Shown here piece after piece: positions 43,257-54,893 of a stretch of DNA of 64,000 nt. A program made the position numbers and the translations under genes. Each line of letters begins with the position of its first letter. Within the stretch, counting starts at the first letter, position 1. This DNA is from Arthrobacter sp. NicSoilC5 (lineage in GTDB: Bacteria; Actinomycetota; Actinomycetes; Actinomycetales; Micrococcaceae): NCBI RefSeq assembly GCF_019977395.1, contig NZ_AP024660.1, forward strand, positions 1,116,001 to 1,180,000, read 5' to 3'. The notes under the pieces are model-generated. The model saw only the letters and a program-made list of their open reading frames with translations. It was not told the DNA's origin and made no database searches.

Positions 43257-43616
43257 TTACTTGGCGGAGCTGAAGTCGCGCTTTTCCTTGATCTTGGCGG
43301 CCTTGCCACGCAGTGCACGCATGTAGTACAGCTTGGCGCGGCGGACGTCACCCTTGGTGACAACCTCAATCTTTTCGATGATCGGGGAGTGCACCGGGAA
43401 GGTACGCTCCACGCCGACACCGAAGGAAACCTTGCGGACGGTGAAGGTTTCGCGCACGCCATCGCCCTGGCGGCCCAGGACGAAGCCCTGGAAGACCTGG
43501 ACACGGGTGTTCTTGCCTTCGATGATGTTCACGTGCACCTTGAGGGTGTCACCCGCGCGGAATTCGGGAACATCGTTGCGCAGCGAGGCTGCATCGACGG
43601 AATCGAGAATATGCAT
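43257..43616 (-). CDS. rplS: 50S ribosomal protein L19
   Basis: A 119-residue large-subunit protein at the 30S-50S interface. [20 protein letters not shown] at the start, [19 protein letters not shown] in the middle and [19 protein letters not shown] at the end are the standard L19 sequence. ATG 43616 is preceded by CAGGAG; an open frame to 43640 has no support. It is upstream of the lepB pair, but a strong hairpin separates them. The 234-bp gap to trmD carries its own promoter region, so L19 is probably a separate transcript rather than part of the trmD operon. Confidence 0.97.
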   Translation of the reverse strand: MHILDSVDAASLRNDVPEFRAGDTLKVHVNIIEGKNTRVQVFQGFVLGRQGDGVRETFTVRKVSFGVGVERTFPVHSPIIEKIEVVTKGDVRRAKLYYMRALRGKAAKIKEKRDFSSAK

Positions 43617-43850
43617 AATTGCACTCCTGGTGAACGCCACAGGTCATTCACTTTGGGTCACGGCAGGCAAGTCGGGCTGCTGGAATGCAGGCCGGGTCTC
43701 GCCGCCGAAGTAAAGTCTCCGGCCGCTTCAAGGGTTGATGGGGCCGGTTGTCCGGCTGTTGGCCGCGCAACCCCCTGTGGCAGGTGCGGACCCAGCAGAC
43801 ACAAGGGTTAATTTTGCCACAACGGCAGGGTTACGCCAATTCCGGCGGCG

Positions 43851-44663
43851 CTAGTCCTGGTGCTCAGCGGCCGTCCCGGGGCGGCGGGAGAGCCTGCCGT
43901 CCACGACGTCGTAGCCAAGGTTGTGCAGTTCGGTGCGGTCGGCGCGCGGGAGGCTGCCGGCATCGAACCCTTCCAGCAGGTCCGGACGGCGCTCCGCGGT
44001 GCGGCGGTACTGTTCGTGGCGGCGCCACTGGGCGATCCGGCCGTGGTTGCCGCTGAGGAGCACCGGGGGCACTTCGCGGTCCCGCCAGACGGAGGGCTTG
44101 GTGTAGACCGGGTACTCCAGGAGCCCGTCAGAGTGGGATTCCTCCACCAGCGACTCGGGATTTCCCACCACCCCGGGCAGCAGGCGGCCAATGGCCTCCA
44201 CCATGGCTAGGACGGCCACTTCCCCGCCGTTGAGGACGTAGTCGCCCAGGCTCACCGGACGGACAGTGAAGTGCTCCTGCGCCCATTCGATGACCCGCTC
44301 ATCGATGCCCTCGTACCGTCCGCACGCAAAAGCGAGGTGCTGTTCCTCAGCCAGTTCGTAAGCAAGGGCCTGGGTGAACCGCTCGCCGGCGGGCGAGGGG
44401 ACGATCAGCACGGGCTTGCGGTCCGGGTCCGGGCGCCCGTCGGCCACTGCCGCGAGTGCCTGAGCCCAGGGCTCGGGCTTCATGACCATGCCGGCGCCGC
44501 CGCCGTACGGGGTGTCGTCGACGGAACGGTGCTTGTCCGTGGTGAAGCTGCGCAGGTCGTGGACGTGCAGGTCCAGGATGCCGTCCTGGCGGGCCTTGCC
44601 GATCAGTGAGAGTTCGAGCGGGGCAAGGTATTCGGGGAAGATACTGACGACGTCGATCCGCAT
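43851..44663 (-). CDS. trmD: tRNA (guanine-N1-)-methyltransferase
   Basis: A 270-residue SPOUT methyltransferase that forms m1G37 in tRNAs reading CNN codons, preventing frameshifts. [19 protein letters not shown] is the N-terminal strand, and the knot that binds S-adenosylmethionine is seen in [16 protein letters not shown] and [19 protein letters not shown]. The C-terminal helical domain begins near residue 170 and includes the [15 protein letters not shown] strip. Its ATG directly follows the rimM stop (TAGATG). Part of the rpsP-khpA-rimM-trmD translation operon, last gene. Confidence 0.97.
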   Translation of the reverse strand: MRIDVVSIFPEYLAPLELSLIGKARQDGILDLHVHDLRSFTTDKHRSVDDTPYGGGAGMVMKPEPWAQALAAVADGRPDPDRKPVLIVPSPAGERFTQALAYELAEEQHLAFACGRYEGIDERVIEWAQEHFTVRPVSLGDYVLNGGEVAVLAMVEAIGRLLPGVVGNPESLVEESHSDGLLEYPVYTKPSVWRDREVPPVLLSGNHGRIAQWRRHEQYRRTAERRPDLLEGFDAGSLPRADRTELHNLGYDVVDGRLSRRPGTAAEHQD

Positions 44664-45209
44664 CTAGGCGTTGCCTTCGGCTTCCGGGGCGGCGGCTTCG
44701 TCCGAGTTGACGTCGAAGAGGCCGTCCGGCGGGGTGAGGAGGATGAAGCCTTCCTCGATGTTCACCTCAGGGACGATCTGCTCCACGAACGGGATGAGGA
44801 TTTCGTCGCCGCCCGGGGTGGTGACCACCAACAGGTCCTGGACCGGCATGGTGTTCAGGGCTGTCACCTTGCCCACCACCTGGGACCCGACCCGTGCTTC
44901 CAGGCCGACCAGTTCGTGCTCGTACCAGCCCTCGTCGTCGTCCTCGTCCAGCTCTTCGGTTTCGATGAAGAGCTTGGCTCCGCGGAGGGTCTCGGCACGG
45001 TTCCGGTCCGCCACTTCCTCAAAACCGAGCAGCAGGATGTCCTTGTTCCAGCGCGCACTGCTCACGGTCAGGGGACCGGCCGCGGCAGGCTCGACCACGA
45101 ACTCCGTTCCGGGGACAAACCTGTCCTCCGGGGCGTCGGTCAACACCTGGACGGTGACTTCCCCGCGAATGCCGTGCGGCTTGCCAATCCGTGCCACCTG
45201 TAGCTGCAT
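44664..45209 (-). CDS. rimM: Ribosome maturation factor RimM
   Basis: A 181-residue factor that binds S19 and helps mature the 30S head. The N-terminal RimM domain has LQVARIGKPHGIRGEVTVQ, and the C-terminal PRC barrel shows EHELVGLEARV and DLLVVTTPGGDEILIPFV. The tail is Ala/Glu-rich and acidic. ATG 45209 is preceded by AGAGGAACAG; the open frame upstream to 45305 crosses a hairpin. It is translationally contiguous with trmD. A perfect 16-bp hairpin separates it from khpA, so its level may differ from that of S16. Confidence 0.95.
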   Translation of the reverse strand: MQLQVARIGKPHGIRGEVTVQVLTDAPEDRFVPGTEFVVEPAAAGPLTVSSARWNKDILLLGFEEVADRNRAETLRGAKLFIETEELDEDDDEGWYEHELVGLEARVGSQVVGKVTALNTMPVQDLLVVTTPGGDEILIPFVEQIVPEVNIEEGFILLTPPDGLFDVNSDEAAAPEAEGNA

Positions 45210-45266
45210 CTGTTCCTCTGTTCCGCGTTCTGGTGTTTCTACTGAAAGCACTTTGTTGTGAAAGAA

Positions 45267-45302
45267 CTCCGGCCCCTCCACCTGGTGGTGGAGGGGCCGG
45301 AG
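45267..45302 (-). terminator. Perfect 16-bp hairpin between khpA and rimM
   Basis: Arms 45267-45282 and 45287-45302 (CTCCGGCCCCTCCACC and exact complement) with a 4-nt loop, 23 bp after the khpA stop. The T-tail on the minus strand is weak (TTCTTT), so it may be a partial terminator or RNA-stability element inside the operon. Confidence 0.7.
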
Positions 45303-45325
45303 CAAAAACTGGTATTGCCGAGCGC

Positions 45326-45568
45326 TCAGCGGCGACGGTCGGTGTCGACGACGTCGACCCGTACCGGTTCGCCGCCGGCCAGTGCAGCCACCACGGTGCG
45401 CAAAGCGCGCGCGGTGCGGCCCTGGCGGCCAATCACCCGTCCGAGGTCGTCCTGGTGAACGCGCACCTCGAGGGTGTCCCCGCGGCGGTTGCTCTTGGAA
45501 CTGACCTTGACGTCGTCCGGGGAATCAACGATTCCGCGGACCAGGTGCTCCAGCGCTTCTGCCAGCAA
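45326..45568 (-). CDS. khpA: KH-domain RNA-binding protein KhpA
   Basis: An 80-residue small KH protein (YlqC family). The KH loop is in LGRVIGRQGRTARALRTV with the GxxG motif as Gly-Arg-Gln-Gly, and the end VRVDVVDTDRR is typical. A TTG start at 45568, one base after the rpsP stop, gives the normal length and coupling; longer open frames lie inside rpsP. In other bacteria KhpA pairs with KhpB/Jag and affects cell division and small-RNA binding. Second gene of the rpsP operon. Confidence 0.9.
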   Translation of the reverse strand: MLAEALEHLVRGIVDSPDDVKVSSKSNRRGDTLEVRVHQDDLGRVIGRQGRTARALRTVVAALAGGEPVRVDVVDTDRRR

Positions 45569-45569
45569 T

Positions 45570-45992
45570 CTACTCAGCCTCGGTGGTCTCAGCTTCGGCG
45601 TCGGCCGGGGCCTCGGCAGCGTCAGACTTGGATGCCTTCTTGGTGATGGCTTCCGGGATGATGACCGAACCCTTTTCCGGGGCAACGAAAGCTTCCTTCT
45701 CGACCTTGGTCTTGAGGGTGCCTTCCTGGCCCGGCAGGCCCTTGAACTTCTGCCAGTCACCGGTGATCTTCAGGATCGCGGCAACCTGCTCGGACGGCTG
45801 GGCGCCGACGGACAGCCAGTACTGTGCACGCTCGGAGTTGACCTCGATGAACGAGGGCTCTTCGGTGGGGTGGTACTTGCCGATTTCCTCGATGGCGCGG
45901 CCGTCACGCTTAGTGCGTGAGTCCGCGACGACGATGCGGTAGTACGGGGCGCGCATCTTGCCGAAGCGCTTAAGGCGAATCTTTACGGCCAC
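45570..45992 (-). CDS. rpsP: 30S ribosomal protein S16
   Basis: A 140-residue small-subunit protein: [20 protein letters not shown] and [19 protein letters not shown] are the conserved S16 body. Residues after about 85 form a longer C-terminal tail rich in Ala, Glu and Lys, usual for actinobacteria. GTG 45992 gives the expected MAVKIRL; AGGAG lies 11 bases upstream, rather far, and another in-frame GTG at 46007 is possible. First gene of the rpsP-khpA-rimM-trmD operon. Upstream 246 bp carries the promoter and no visible gene. Confidence 0.96.
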   Translation of the reverse strand: MAVKIRLKRFGKMRAPYYRIVVADSRTKRDGRAIEEIGKYHPTEEPSFIEVNSERAQYWLSVGAQPSEQVAAILKITGDWQKFKGLPGQEGTLKTKVEKEAFVAPEKGSVIIPEAITKKASKSDAAEAPADAEAETTEAE

Positions 45993-46238
45993 TTTTGTGG
46001 TCACTCCTGTTTCAGAAAAGGGGTGAACCCGGCGTTCTGCACCCGTGGGGCGGGCCATACTTGCGGGCTCGAAGGACAGGATCCGGACGCGGAGAGAGGG
46101 GCCACGCAGATCGAGTACCTGTTTATTGTGCCAGATGAGCGCTGTTATTTCGACTTGGCACTGCCGTCCGTGGCGCCGCAGGCCGCCCGAAGACTGCCTG
46201 CGGCCCGCAGGGCAGTTCCGAAAACGGGCCGGGAAGGG

Positions 46239-46691
46239 TCAGGCGGACCAGACGTACAGCCCGGTACGTTCGGAATCGTCGATTCCGGCAGCAAGTTCCG
46301 CCAGCTGCTGCACGTACGTCCGCGCCTGGGCGGCATCAAACGGCATGTCCTCCTGGGCGGCCCATTGCTCCGCCACGTCGTCAAGGACGTTGCCTTCGCC
46401 CTCGGTTTCATAGGTGAGCAGGTCGGCCAGAGCCCGGACCATTGCCGGCGGAACGGCAAGGAGGGAGTCGCTGGCGACATCGACCATGGTCAGCTCATAA
46501 TCGGCCCCGCCGGCGTGGACGGCCGTCCCGGCAAGATCGCCGAGCTGCTCCACCTCGAAGTCGCTAATGCCCTGGATCCGCACGGCCTGGCCGGCAGCTG
46601 CGCCGTCCGCGGAGCCGCGTCCTTCATCAAGGAGGCCGGCGCGTTTCAGCGCGGCGTCATGGGTGGCGACAAAGATCTCGGTGAAGCCCAT
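46239..46691 (-). CDS. Hypothetical protein
   Basis: A 150-residue acidic protein with no signal peptide or membrane helix. It begins MGFTEIFVATHDAALKRAGL and ends DDSERTGLYVWSA. It reads like a compact alpha/beta protein with a central LTMVDVASDSLLAVPPAMVR strand-helix pair. I do not recognise a family; similar genes seem usual upstream of rpsP in Arthrobacter, but that is memory rather than a search. Codon bias supports coding. It shares strand with rpsP and the VOC gene but is separated from both by more than 140 bp. Confidence 0.65.
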   Translation of the reverse strand: MGFTEIFVATHDAALKRAGLLDEGRGSADGAAAGQAVRIQGISDFEVEQLGDLAGTAVHAGGADYELTMVDVASDSLLAVPPAMVRALADLLTYETEGEGNVLDDVAEQWAAQEDMPFDAAQARTYVQQLAELAAGIDDSERTGLYVWSA

Positions 46692-46832
46692 GGCTGGTGC
46701 CCTTCTTCCGTTGGCGGAGCTGCGCGCCGGGCGCTGCCTGCCGCCCGGCCGTACGGGATTAGCCTAGTAGCTGCGGGGCGGCCGGCGCACACCCGCGGGC
46801 CGCCCGCGCAGTGCGGCCCGGGGCGGGATCAA

Positions 46833-47708
46833 TCAGCGGACGGCCACGCGGATCCGGTTCCGCCACGGGTCCTCGAACCTGAGTTCCGAACCGGTGTGGT
46901 GGGCGGGCACCCCGGCAACCTTCAGGCGGTCGGTCAGCGCCCCGACGTCGTCCCCTGACGGAACCTCGATGAGCACCTCACCCAGCCCAAGGGTGTCCTT
47001 GCGCGGACCTGCGCCGCGGCTGTTCCAGACGTTCATGGCCATGTGGTGGTGGTAGCGGCCTGCGGAGACGAACAGTGCCTGCCCGTGCCAACCCGCGGTC
47101 TTTTCGAAACCGAGCGTTCCCACATAGAAGTCGCGGGCGGTCTGCACATCGCCAACCTGGAGGTGGACGTGGCCTACGCCGGCCGCCGTCTGCCGCTGGC
47201 CTTCCAGGGACTCCTCGGTGAGGTACTGCTCAAGGTAGCGCTGCGGCGGGAGCGCCAGGCTGTCCATGACCACGTCGGTCCCGTTCCAGGACCAGTTGCT
47301 GCGGGGGCGGTCCCAGTACAGCTCGATGCCGTTGCCCTCGGGGTCGGTGAAGTAGAAGGCTTCGCTGACCAGGTGGTCGGCACTGCCCGTGAAGGCCCGC
47401 GGCTCGTACTGGGCAGCAGTGGCGACGGTCGCGGCCAGGGAGGCCTGGTCCTCGAAGAGCAGCGCGGTGTGGAACAGGCCCGCCTCTCCCCTGCCGGGAA
47501 GGTGCAGTCCGGGAGCCGGCGCAAGGTGGACCAACGGCCGGCCCAGGCGGCCAAGGTAGAGCCCGCCGTCCTGCTCTGCCACCACCTCAAGGCCCAGCGC
47601 ACGCTGGTAGTAGTCGGTCATGACCTTCATGTCGCCCACCTTGAGCATCACGGTGCCCATGGCGAGGTCGGCAGGAAGAAGATCCTGGCTGCTGGCTGAT
47701 GCGGTCAT
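46833..47708 (-). CDS. Two-module VOC family protein (glyoxalase/extradiol dioxygenase-like)
   Basis: A 291-residue protein with two vicinal-oxygen-chelate modules. The first starts MGTVMLKVGDMKVMTDYYQR, and the second VGHVHLQVGDVQTARDFYVG with a metal-type His. Further likely ligands are His in YHHHMAMNVWNSRG and Glu in VLIEVPSGD. The arrangement resembles CatE/MhqO-type ring-cleaving or quinone-detoxifying enzymes. ATG 47708 is preceded by AAGGAG. A 12-bp palindrome TTGAAGCTTCAA lies 59 bp upstream, hinting at MarR-type control by phenolic or quinone compounds. Substrate unknown. Confidence 0.82.
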   Translation of the reverse strand: MTASASSQDLLPADLAMGTVMLKVGDMKVMTDYYQRALGLEVVAEQDGGLYLGRLGRPLVHLAPAPGLHLPGRGEAGLFHTALLFEDQASLAATVATAAQYEPRAFTGSADHLVSEAFYFTDPEGNGIELYWDRPRSNWSWNGTDVVMDSLALPPQRYLEQYLTEESLEGQRQTAAGVGHVHLQVGDVQTARDFYVGTLGFEKTAGWHGQALFVSAGRYHHHMAMNVWNSRGAGPRKDTLGLGEVLIEVPSGDDVGALTDRLKVAGVPAHHTGSELRFEDPWRNRIRVAVR

Positions 47709-47766
47709 TGAAGGCTCCTTGCATTGGCGGCCGTCCCATTGGCGGCCTGTCACCTATTAAAATTAC

Positions 47767-47778
47767 TTGAAGCTTCAA
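47767..47778. promoter_or_regulatory. MarR-type operator candidate upstream of the VOC gene
   Basis: A perfect palindrome TTGAAGCTTCAA in an unusually AT-rich patch (47756-47786) before the VOC gene. The form TTGAA-n2-TTCAA is common for MarR-family sites. No marR gene is adjacent. Confidence 0.5.
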
Positions 47779-47806
47779 TTTATTCCAAGTCCCCGGGAAC
47801 CGTTTG

Positions 47807-48889
47807 TCAGCGAATGATCCGCCCGCCCAGCACCACGTGCTCCAGCGCCGTAATGGTCTCCGGTACAGCCCGCGGATCTTCCCGGCATACGACGACGTCG
47901 GCGCGGGCCCCCTCTTCCACTCCATCCGCTCCCAGCCAACTGCGTGCTGCCCAGCAGGCGGAGTCGAGGGCCGCGTCCATGGGGAGGCCGGCGCCGTGCA
48001 GGGCGAGGATTTCGTCGGTGATCCTGCCGTGCCGGATCACGCTGCCGGCATCGGTGCCGGCAAAGATGCGCACACCCGCTGCGTGGGCTTCCGCCACCCG
48101 CTCGAGCCTGCGTTCCCATAAGGCGCGCATGTGGGCTGCATAGCGCGGGAATTTCGCGTCCGCCTGGGCGGCAATGTCGGGGAAGGTGGCGATATTGATG
48201 AGCGTGGGCACGATCGGTACGCCCTGCTCCACGAACCGGGGCAGGTGGCGGGACAGGAGCCCGGTGGCGTGCTCGACGCAGTCGATGCCGGCGTCCAGCA
48301 CCTGGTCCAGGGTGTCTTCGGCGAAGCAGTGCGCCGTCACCCTGGCGCCTTCGTCGTGCGCCGCCTGGACGGCATCGCGGACGACGGCGGCGGGAAACGA
48401 TGGCGCCAGGTCACCGGCGCTGCGGTCAATCCAGTCACCCACCAGCTTGACCCAGCCGTCGCCGTCGCGCGCCTGCTTGCGGACGGCCTCCACGAGGCCG
48501 TCCGGTTCAACTTCCTCAGCGAAGCCGCGCAGGTAACGGCGCGTCCGGGCGATATGGCGCCCGGCACGGATCAACACCGGGAAGTCCCTGCCACCCTGCA
48601 TCCAGCGGGTATCCGCCGGCGAGCCGGCATCCCGGACCAGGAGGGTTCCGGCGTTGAGGTCCGCCTGCGCCTGGTCCCTGGCGGCTGCGGGCTCCACGGG
48701 GCCCGCGGGGCCCAGGCCGATGTGGCAGTGGGCGTCCACGAAGCCCGGCAGGACCCAGCCGTCGAGTACCCGGCCGGGAGGAGTGTCCGGCTTGTTGAAC
48801 GTGAGCCTTCCGTCCACCGACCAAAGTCCATGCCGCACCCGGTCCGGCGCGGTCAGGACGGGTCCACGGAAGTGGATGATGTCTGCCAT
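47807..48889 (-). CDS. Amidohydrolase family protein
   Basis: A 360-residue metal-dependent hydrolase of the imidazolonepropionase-like group. Metal ligands are visible: His-x-His in VDAHCHIGLG, a probable Lys in GWVKLVGDWID, His in VTAHCFAED, His in CVEHATGLL and Asp in FAGTDAGSVIRHG. Thus all positions for a subtype I binuclear-type site are filled. It has no signal peptide. Candidate substrates include cyclic amides, carbamates or peptides; nothing nearby tells which. It is followed by the VOC gene on the same strand, but the AT-rich operator region lies between them. Confidence 0.85.
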   Translation of the reverse strand: MADIIHFRGPVLTAPDRVRHGLWSVDGRLTFNKPDTPPGRVLDGWVLPGFVDAHCHIGLGPAGPVEPAAARDQAQADLNAGTLLVRDAGSPADTRWMQGGRDFPVLIRAGRHIARTRRYLRGFAEEVEPDGLVEAVRKQARDGDGWVKLVGDWIDRSAGDLAPSFPAAVVRDAVQAAHDEGARVTAHCFAEDTLDQVLDAGIDCVEHATGLLSRHLPRFVEQGVPIVPTLINIATFPDIAAQADAKFPRYAAHMRALWERRLERVAEAHAAGVRIFAGTDAGSVIRHGRITDEILALHGAGLPMDAALDSACWAARSWLGADGVEEGARADVVVCREDPRAVPETITALEHVVLGGRIIR

Positions 48890-48919
48890 GGGGCTCCTTT
48901 CGATGCCCGGTCAGGCTAG

Positions 48920-51627
<2,708 letters not shown>

Positions 51628-51663
51628 ATCCCAACCCTATTCCACGGTGCCGGCATCCCAACG

Positions 51664-51711
51664 AAAAAGCGCCAGGTGTCGTCTTGAGCGGTCAAAACGG
51701 CACCTGGCGCT
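51664..51711 (-). terminator. Terminator after ffh
   Basis: Arms AGCGCCAGGTG (51668-51678) and CACCTGGCGCT (51701-51711) enclose a 22-nt loop; on the minus strand a TTTTT run follows. Confidence 0.85.
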
Positions 51712-51724
51712 ACTCAGTTGGTTG

Positions 51725-53308
51725 CTACTTGCCCATGAACTTGTCGAAGCCCTTGGGAAGGTTCAGCTGGGACGGGTCGAAATCGCCGCCCTGCTGGCCG
51801 AAGGCCGCGCCGGTGGGCAGTGCCTTGGCAGCGTTGGCCCGGCGGGCCTCGGCCTCCTTGCGCTCCTGCGCAGCCTTGGCCGGGTTTCCCGACTTCGGCT
51901 TCTTTTTCGGCGCGTTCTTGGCGTTCTTGCGCGCACCGCCGCCGGCTCCGGGCAGGCCGGGCATCCCGGGCATTCCCGGCATGCCGCCCTGTGCCATCTT
52001 CTTCATCATTTTCTGGGCCTGGGCGAAGCGCTCCAGCAGGCCATTGACCTCGGAGACGTGGACACCGGAACCACGGGCGATGCGGGCGCGCCGTGAGCCG
52101 TTGATGATCTTGGGTGCCAGCCGCTCGTGGGGGGTCATGGACCGGACGATCGCCTCGACGCGGTCAATCTCCCGCTCGTCGAACTGTTCGAGCTGCTGCC
52201 GGATGTTCTGCGCGCCCGGCATCATCATGAGCATCTTCTTCATAGAGCCCATGTTGCGGATCTGCTGCATCTGGGCCAGGAAGTCTTCGAGGGTGAAGTC
52301 TTCCTGGTCGGCGAACTTCTTCGCCATGCGGGCAGCTTCGTCTTTGTCCCAGGCCTTTTCGGCCTGCTCGATGAGCGTGAGGATGTCGCCCATGTCCAGG
52401 ATGCGCGAGGCCATCCGGTCCGGGTGGAACAGCTCGAAGTCGTCCAGGCCTTCACCGGTGGAAGCGAACATGACCGGCTTGCCGGTGACCGACGCAACGG
52501 ACAGTGCGGCACCACCGCGGGCATCGCCGTCGAGCTTGGACAGCACGATGCCGGTGAAGTTCACGCCTTCGTCGAACGCCAGGGCCGTGTTGACGGCGTC
52601 CTGGCCGATCATGGAGTCGATCACGAACAGGACTTCGTTGGGGACGATGGCCCGGCGGATCTGGCGGGCCTGCTCCATCATGCCGGCGTCCACGCCAAGG
52701 CGGCCGGCGGTGTCCACGATGACGACGTCGTGCAGCTTCTGTCGTGCTTCCTCCACACCGGCGCGCGCGACGGCGACCGGGTCACCGGCGGGCTGGTCCA
52801 GCTCCGTGGAGGTGGCTCCCGGGTGCGGGGCGAAGACCGGCACGTTGGCGCGCTGGCCCACCACCTGGAGCTGGGTGACGGCGTTGGGGCGCTGGAGGTC
52901 GCACGCCACCAGCAGGGGGCTGTGGCCCTGGGCCTTCAGCCACTTGGACAGCTTGCCGGCCAGGGTGGTCTTGCCCGCACCCTGGAGGCCGGCCAGCATG
53001 ATGACGGTGGGGCCGTTCTTTGCCAGCCGGATCCGCCGGGTCTCGCCGCCGAGGATCTCCACGAGTTCCTCGTTGACGATCTTGACGATCTGCTGGCTGG
53101 GGTTCAGGGCAGCCGAAACCTCGGCGCCGAGTGCGCGTTCGCGGACGCGGCCCGTGAATTCACGGACCACCGGAACGGCGACGTCGGCGTCCAAAAGGGC
53201 ACGGCGGATCTCGCGGACAGTGGCATCAACATCGGCCTCCGTCAGGCGGCCCTTGCCGCGGAGATTCTTGAAGGTTGCTGTCAACCGGTCAGAGAGTGAA
53301 TTGAACAC
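51725..53308 (-). CDS. ffh: Signal recognition particle protein Ffh
   Basis: A 527-residue GTPase that binds signal sequences and 4.5S RNA and delivers ribosomes to FtsY. The N domain is helical; the G domain has the P-loop LAGLQGAGKTTLAGKL, DTAGRLGVDAGMM and SKLDGDARGGAALS. The Met-rich M domain includes GMPGMPGMPGLPG. The C-terminal tail continues Lys/Ala-rich and ends NLPKGFDKFMGK. ATG start. It is transcribed alone, with a terminator following. Divergent from zwf with an 84-bp shared promoter region. Its receptor FtsY is encoded 5 kb away on the same strand. Confidence 0.97.
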   Translation of the reverse strand: MFNSLSDRLTATFKNLRGKGRLTEADVDATVREIRRALLDADVAVPVVREFTGRVRERALGAEVSAALNPSQQIVKIVNEELVEILGGETRRIRLAKNGPTVIMLAGLQGAGKTTLAGKLSKWLKAQGHSPLLVACDLQRPNAVTQLQVVGQRANVPVFAPHPGATSTELDQPAGDPVAVARAGVEEARQKLHDVVIVDTAGRLGVDAGMMEQARQIRRAIVPNEVLFVIDSMIGQDAVNTALAFDEGVNFTGIVLSKLDGDARGGAALSVASVTGKPVMFASTGEGLDDFELFHPDRMASRILDMGDILTLIEQAEKAWDKDEAARMAKKFADQEDFTLEDFLAQMQQIRNMGSMKKMLMMMPGAQNIRQQLEQFDEREIDRVEAIVRSMTPHERLAPKIINGSRRARIARGSGVHVSEVNGLLERFAQAQKMMKKMAQGGMPGMPGMPGLPGAGGGARKNAKNAPKKKPKSGNPAKAAQERKEAEARRANAAKALPTGAAFGQQGGDFDPSQLNLPKGFDKFMGK

Positions 53309-53392
53309 GCGCCGTGAACTTCTTTCAGGAGATGATCGGGACTCGACTATCTAGGGTATCAAGTCAGGCACGGTAGATGGCATGCTGGCAAA

Positions 53393-54796
53393 ATGACGAG
53401 CCAAACAACTGTCAAGACCCTGCTTATCCTCGGCGCCTCGGGCGACCTCACGGGCCGGCTCCTCCTGCCGGGCCTCGCCCGCCTTGTCGCGGCAGGCCGG
53501 GCGGAGGGCCTCAGCCTGGTGGGCGCAGGTTCGGATCCGTGGACACCGGAACAATGGCGGGAGCGGGTGGAGTCGTCCTTTGCCGCGGCGGCCGGCACAG
53601 CTGACCAGCCGGGGAAGGACGCCTTGGAGGCCATGCAGAAGGAGACGGCCTACCACCAGGTGGACGTCACGGCCGAGGGTGCCCTTGCTGCCCTGCTCGC
53701 CGGGCTGCACGGCCCGGTGGCCGTCTACTTCGCCCTTCCGCCCCGGATCAGCCAGCTGGCCTGCGAGACGCTCCAGCCGGCGGAGGTTCCGGAAGGGACC
53801 CGCCTGGTGATGGAGAAGCCGTTCGGCTCCAGTGAGGAGTCGGCCCGTTCCCTGAACCGGACCCTGAGCCGTCTTGTCCCGGAGGACCACATCCACCGGG
53901 TGGACCACTTTTTGGGCAAGGCCACGGTCCTGAACATCCTGGGCCTGCGGTTTGCCAACAACTTCCTTGAACCCGTGTGGAACCGGCAGCACGTGGAAAA
54001 GGTGGAGATCTTCTTCGACGAGGACCTGGCGCTGGAAGGGCGTGCCCGGTACTACGACGGCGCCGGCGCGCTCCGCGACATGATCCAAAGCCACCTCCTG
54101 CAGGTCATGGCCATCATGGCGATTGAACCGCCCGCCACCATCGGCGAGCGCGACCTCCGGGACGCGGTCTCCGCCGTCCTCCGCGCCAGCAGCGTCAGGA
54201 CCCCCTTCACCGACTCAACGCGGCGGGCCCGCTACACGGCGGGTTCCGTGGCAGGCAAGGAGGTGCCGGACTATGCCAAGGAGGACGGGGTGGACCCGGC
54301 CCGGGGCACGGAAACCCTCGCCGAGATCCAGGTGGACATCGACAACTGGCGCTGGCGGGGCGTCCCCTTCATCCTCCGCTCGGGCAAGGCCCTGGGCGAC
54401 AAGCGGAAGGAAGCGGTGGTCACCTTCCTTCCGGTGCCCCACCTCCCGCAGGGCTTTACCGGGGTGGACTCCCCCAACCAGCTGCGGATCGGCTTCGGTC
54501 CCGACACGCTGGAGTTCGACGTCGACGTCAACGGTCCCGGGAACATTTTCAGCCTGGGCCGGGTCACCCTGGAAGCGGAACTGAGCGCCTCCGACCTCCT
54601 GCCCTACGGTGAAGTGCTCGAAGGTGTCCTGACCGGCGACCCGCTGCTGTCCGTCCGGAGCGACACTGCCGAGGACTGCTGGCGGATTGTCGAGCCCGTG
54701 CTCAAGGCCTGGGAACAGGGCAAAGTTCCCCTGGAGGAGTACGACGCCGGATCGGCCGGGCCGGCGTCATGGCCCACCAACCGGCACAAGGACTGA
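53393..54796 (+). CDS. zwf: Glucose-6-phosphate dehydrogenase family protein
   Basis: A 467-residue enzyme oxidising glucose 6-phosphate to 6-phosphogluconolactone. The cofactor loop is LLILGASGDLTGRLLLPG, EKPFG is at about 142, the substrate-binding and catalytic His lie in HIHRVDHFLGKATV, and DNWRWRGVPFILRSGKAL is the C-terminal signature. Slightly shorter than classical Zwf (about 500-515), so it could be a second paralogue next to a zwf-opcA operon elsewhere. It is transcribed alone and ends at a perfect hairpin. With gnd at 22034 it can supply NADPH. Confidence 0.92.
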   Translation: MTSQTTVKTLLILGASGDLTGRLLLPGLARLVAAGRAEGLSLVGAGSDPWTPEQWRERVESSFAAAAGTADQPGKDALEAMQKETAYHQVDVTAEGALAALLAGLHGPVAVYFALPPRISQLACETLQPAEVPEGTRLVMEKPFGSSEESARSLNRTLSRLVPEDHIHRVDHFLGKATVLNILGLRFANNFLEPVWNRQHVEKVEIFFDEDLALEGRARYYDGAGALRDMIQSHLLQVMAIMAIEPPATIGERDLRDAVSAVLRASSVRTPFTDSTRRARYTAGSVAGKEVPDYAKEDGVDPARGTETLAEIQVDIDNWRWRGVPFILRSGKALGDKRKEAVVTFLPVPHLPQGFTGVDSPNQLRIGFGPDTLEFDVDVNGPGNIFSLGRVTLEAELSASDLLPYGEVLEGVLTGDPLLSVRSDTAEDCWRIVEPVLKAWEQGKVPLEEYDAGSAGPASWPTNRHKD

Positions 54797-54809
54797 GCCT
54801 TCACGGCAG

Positions 54810-54849
54810 ACAGGACGGGCGGGAACCTTTCGGTTCCCGCCCGTCCTGT
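54810..54849 (+). terminator. Terminator after zwf
   Basis: A perfect 18-bp stem (54810-54827 with 54832-54849, ACAGGACGGGCGGGAACC and complement) with a TTTC loop, 14 bp after the zwf stop. It also stands at the end of the opposing glnB transcript. Confidence 0.85.
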
Positions 54850-54893
54850 ATCACTCTTCAGTTGTTGCCCTGCAGGGGACCGTGCCGCCCCGC

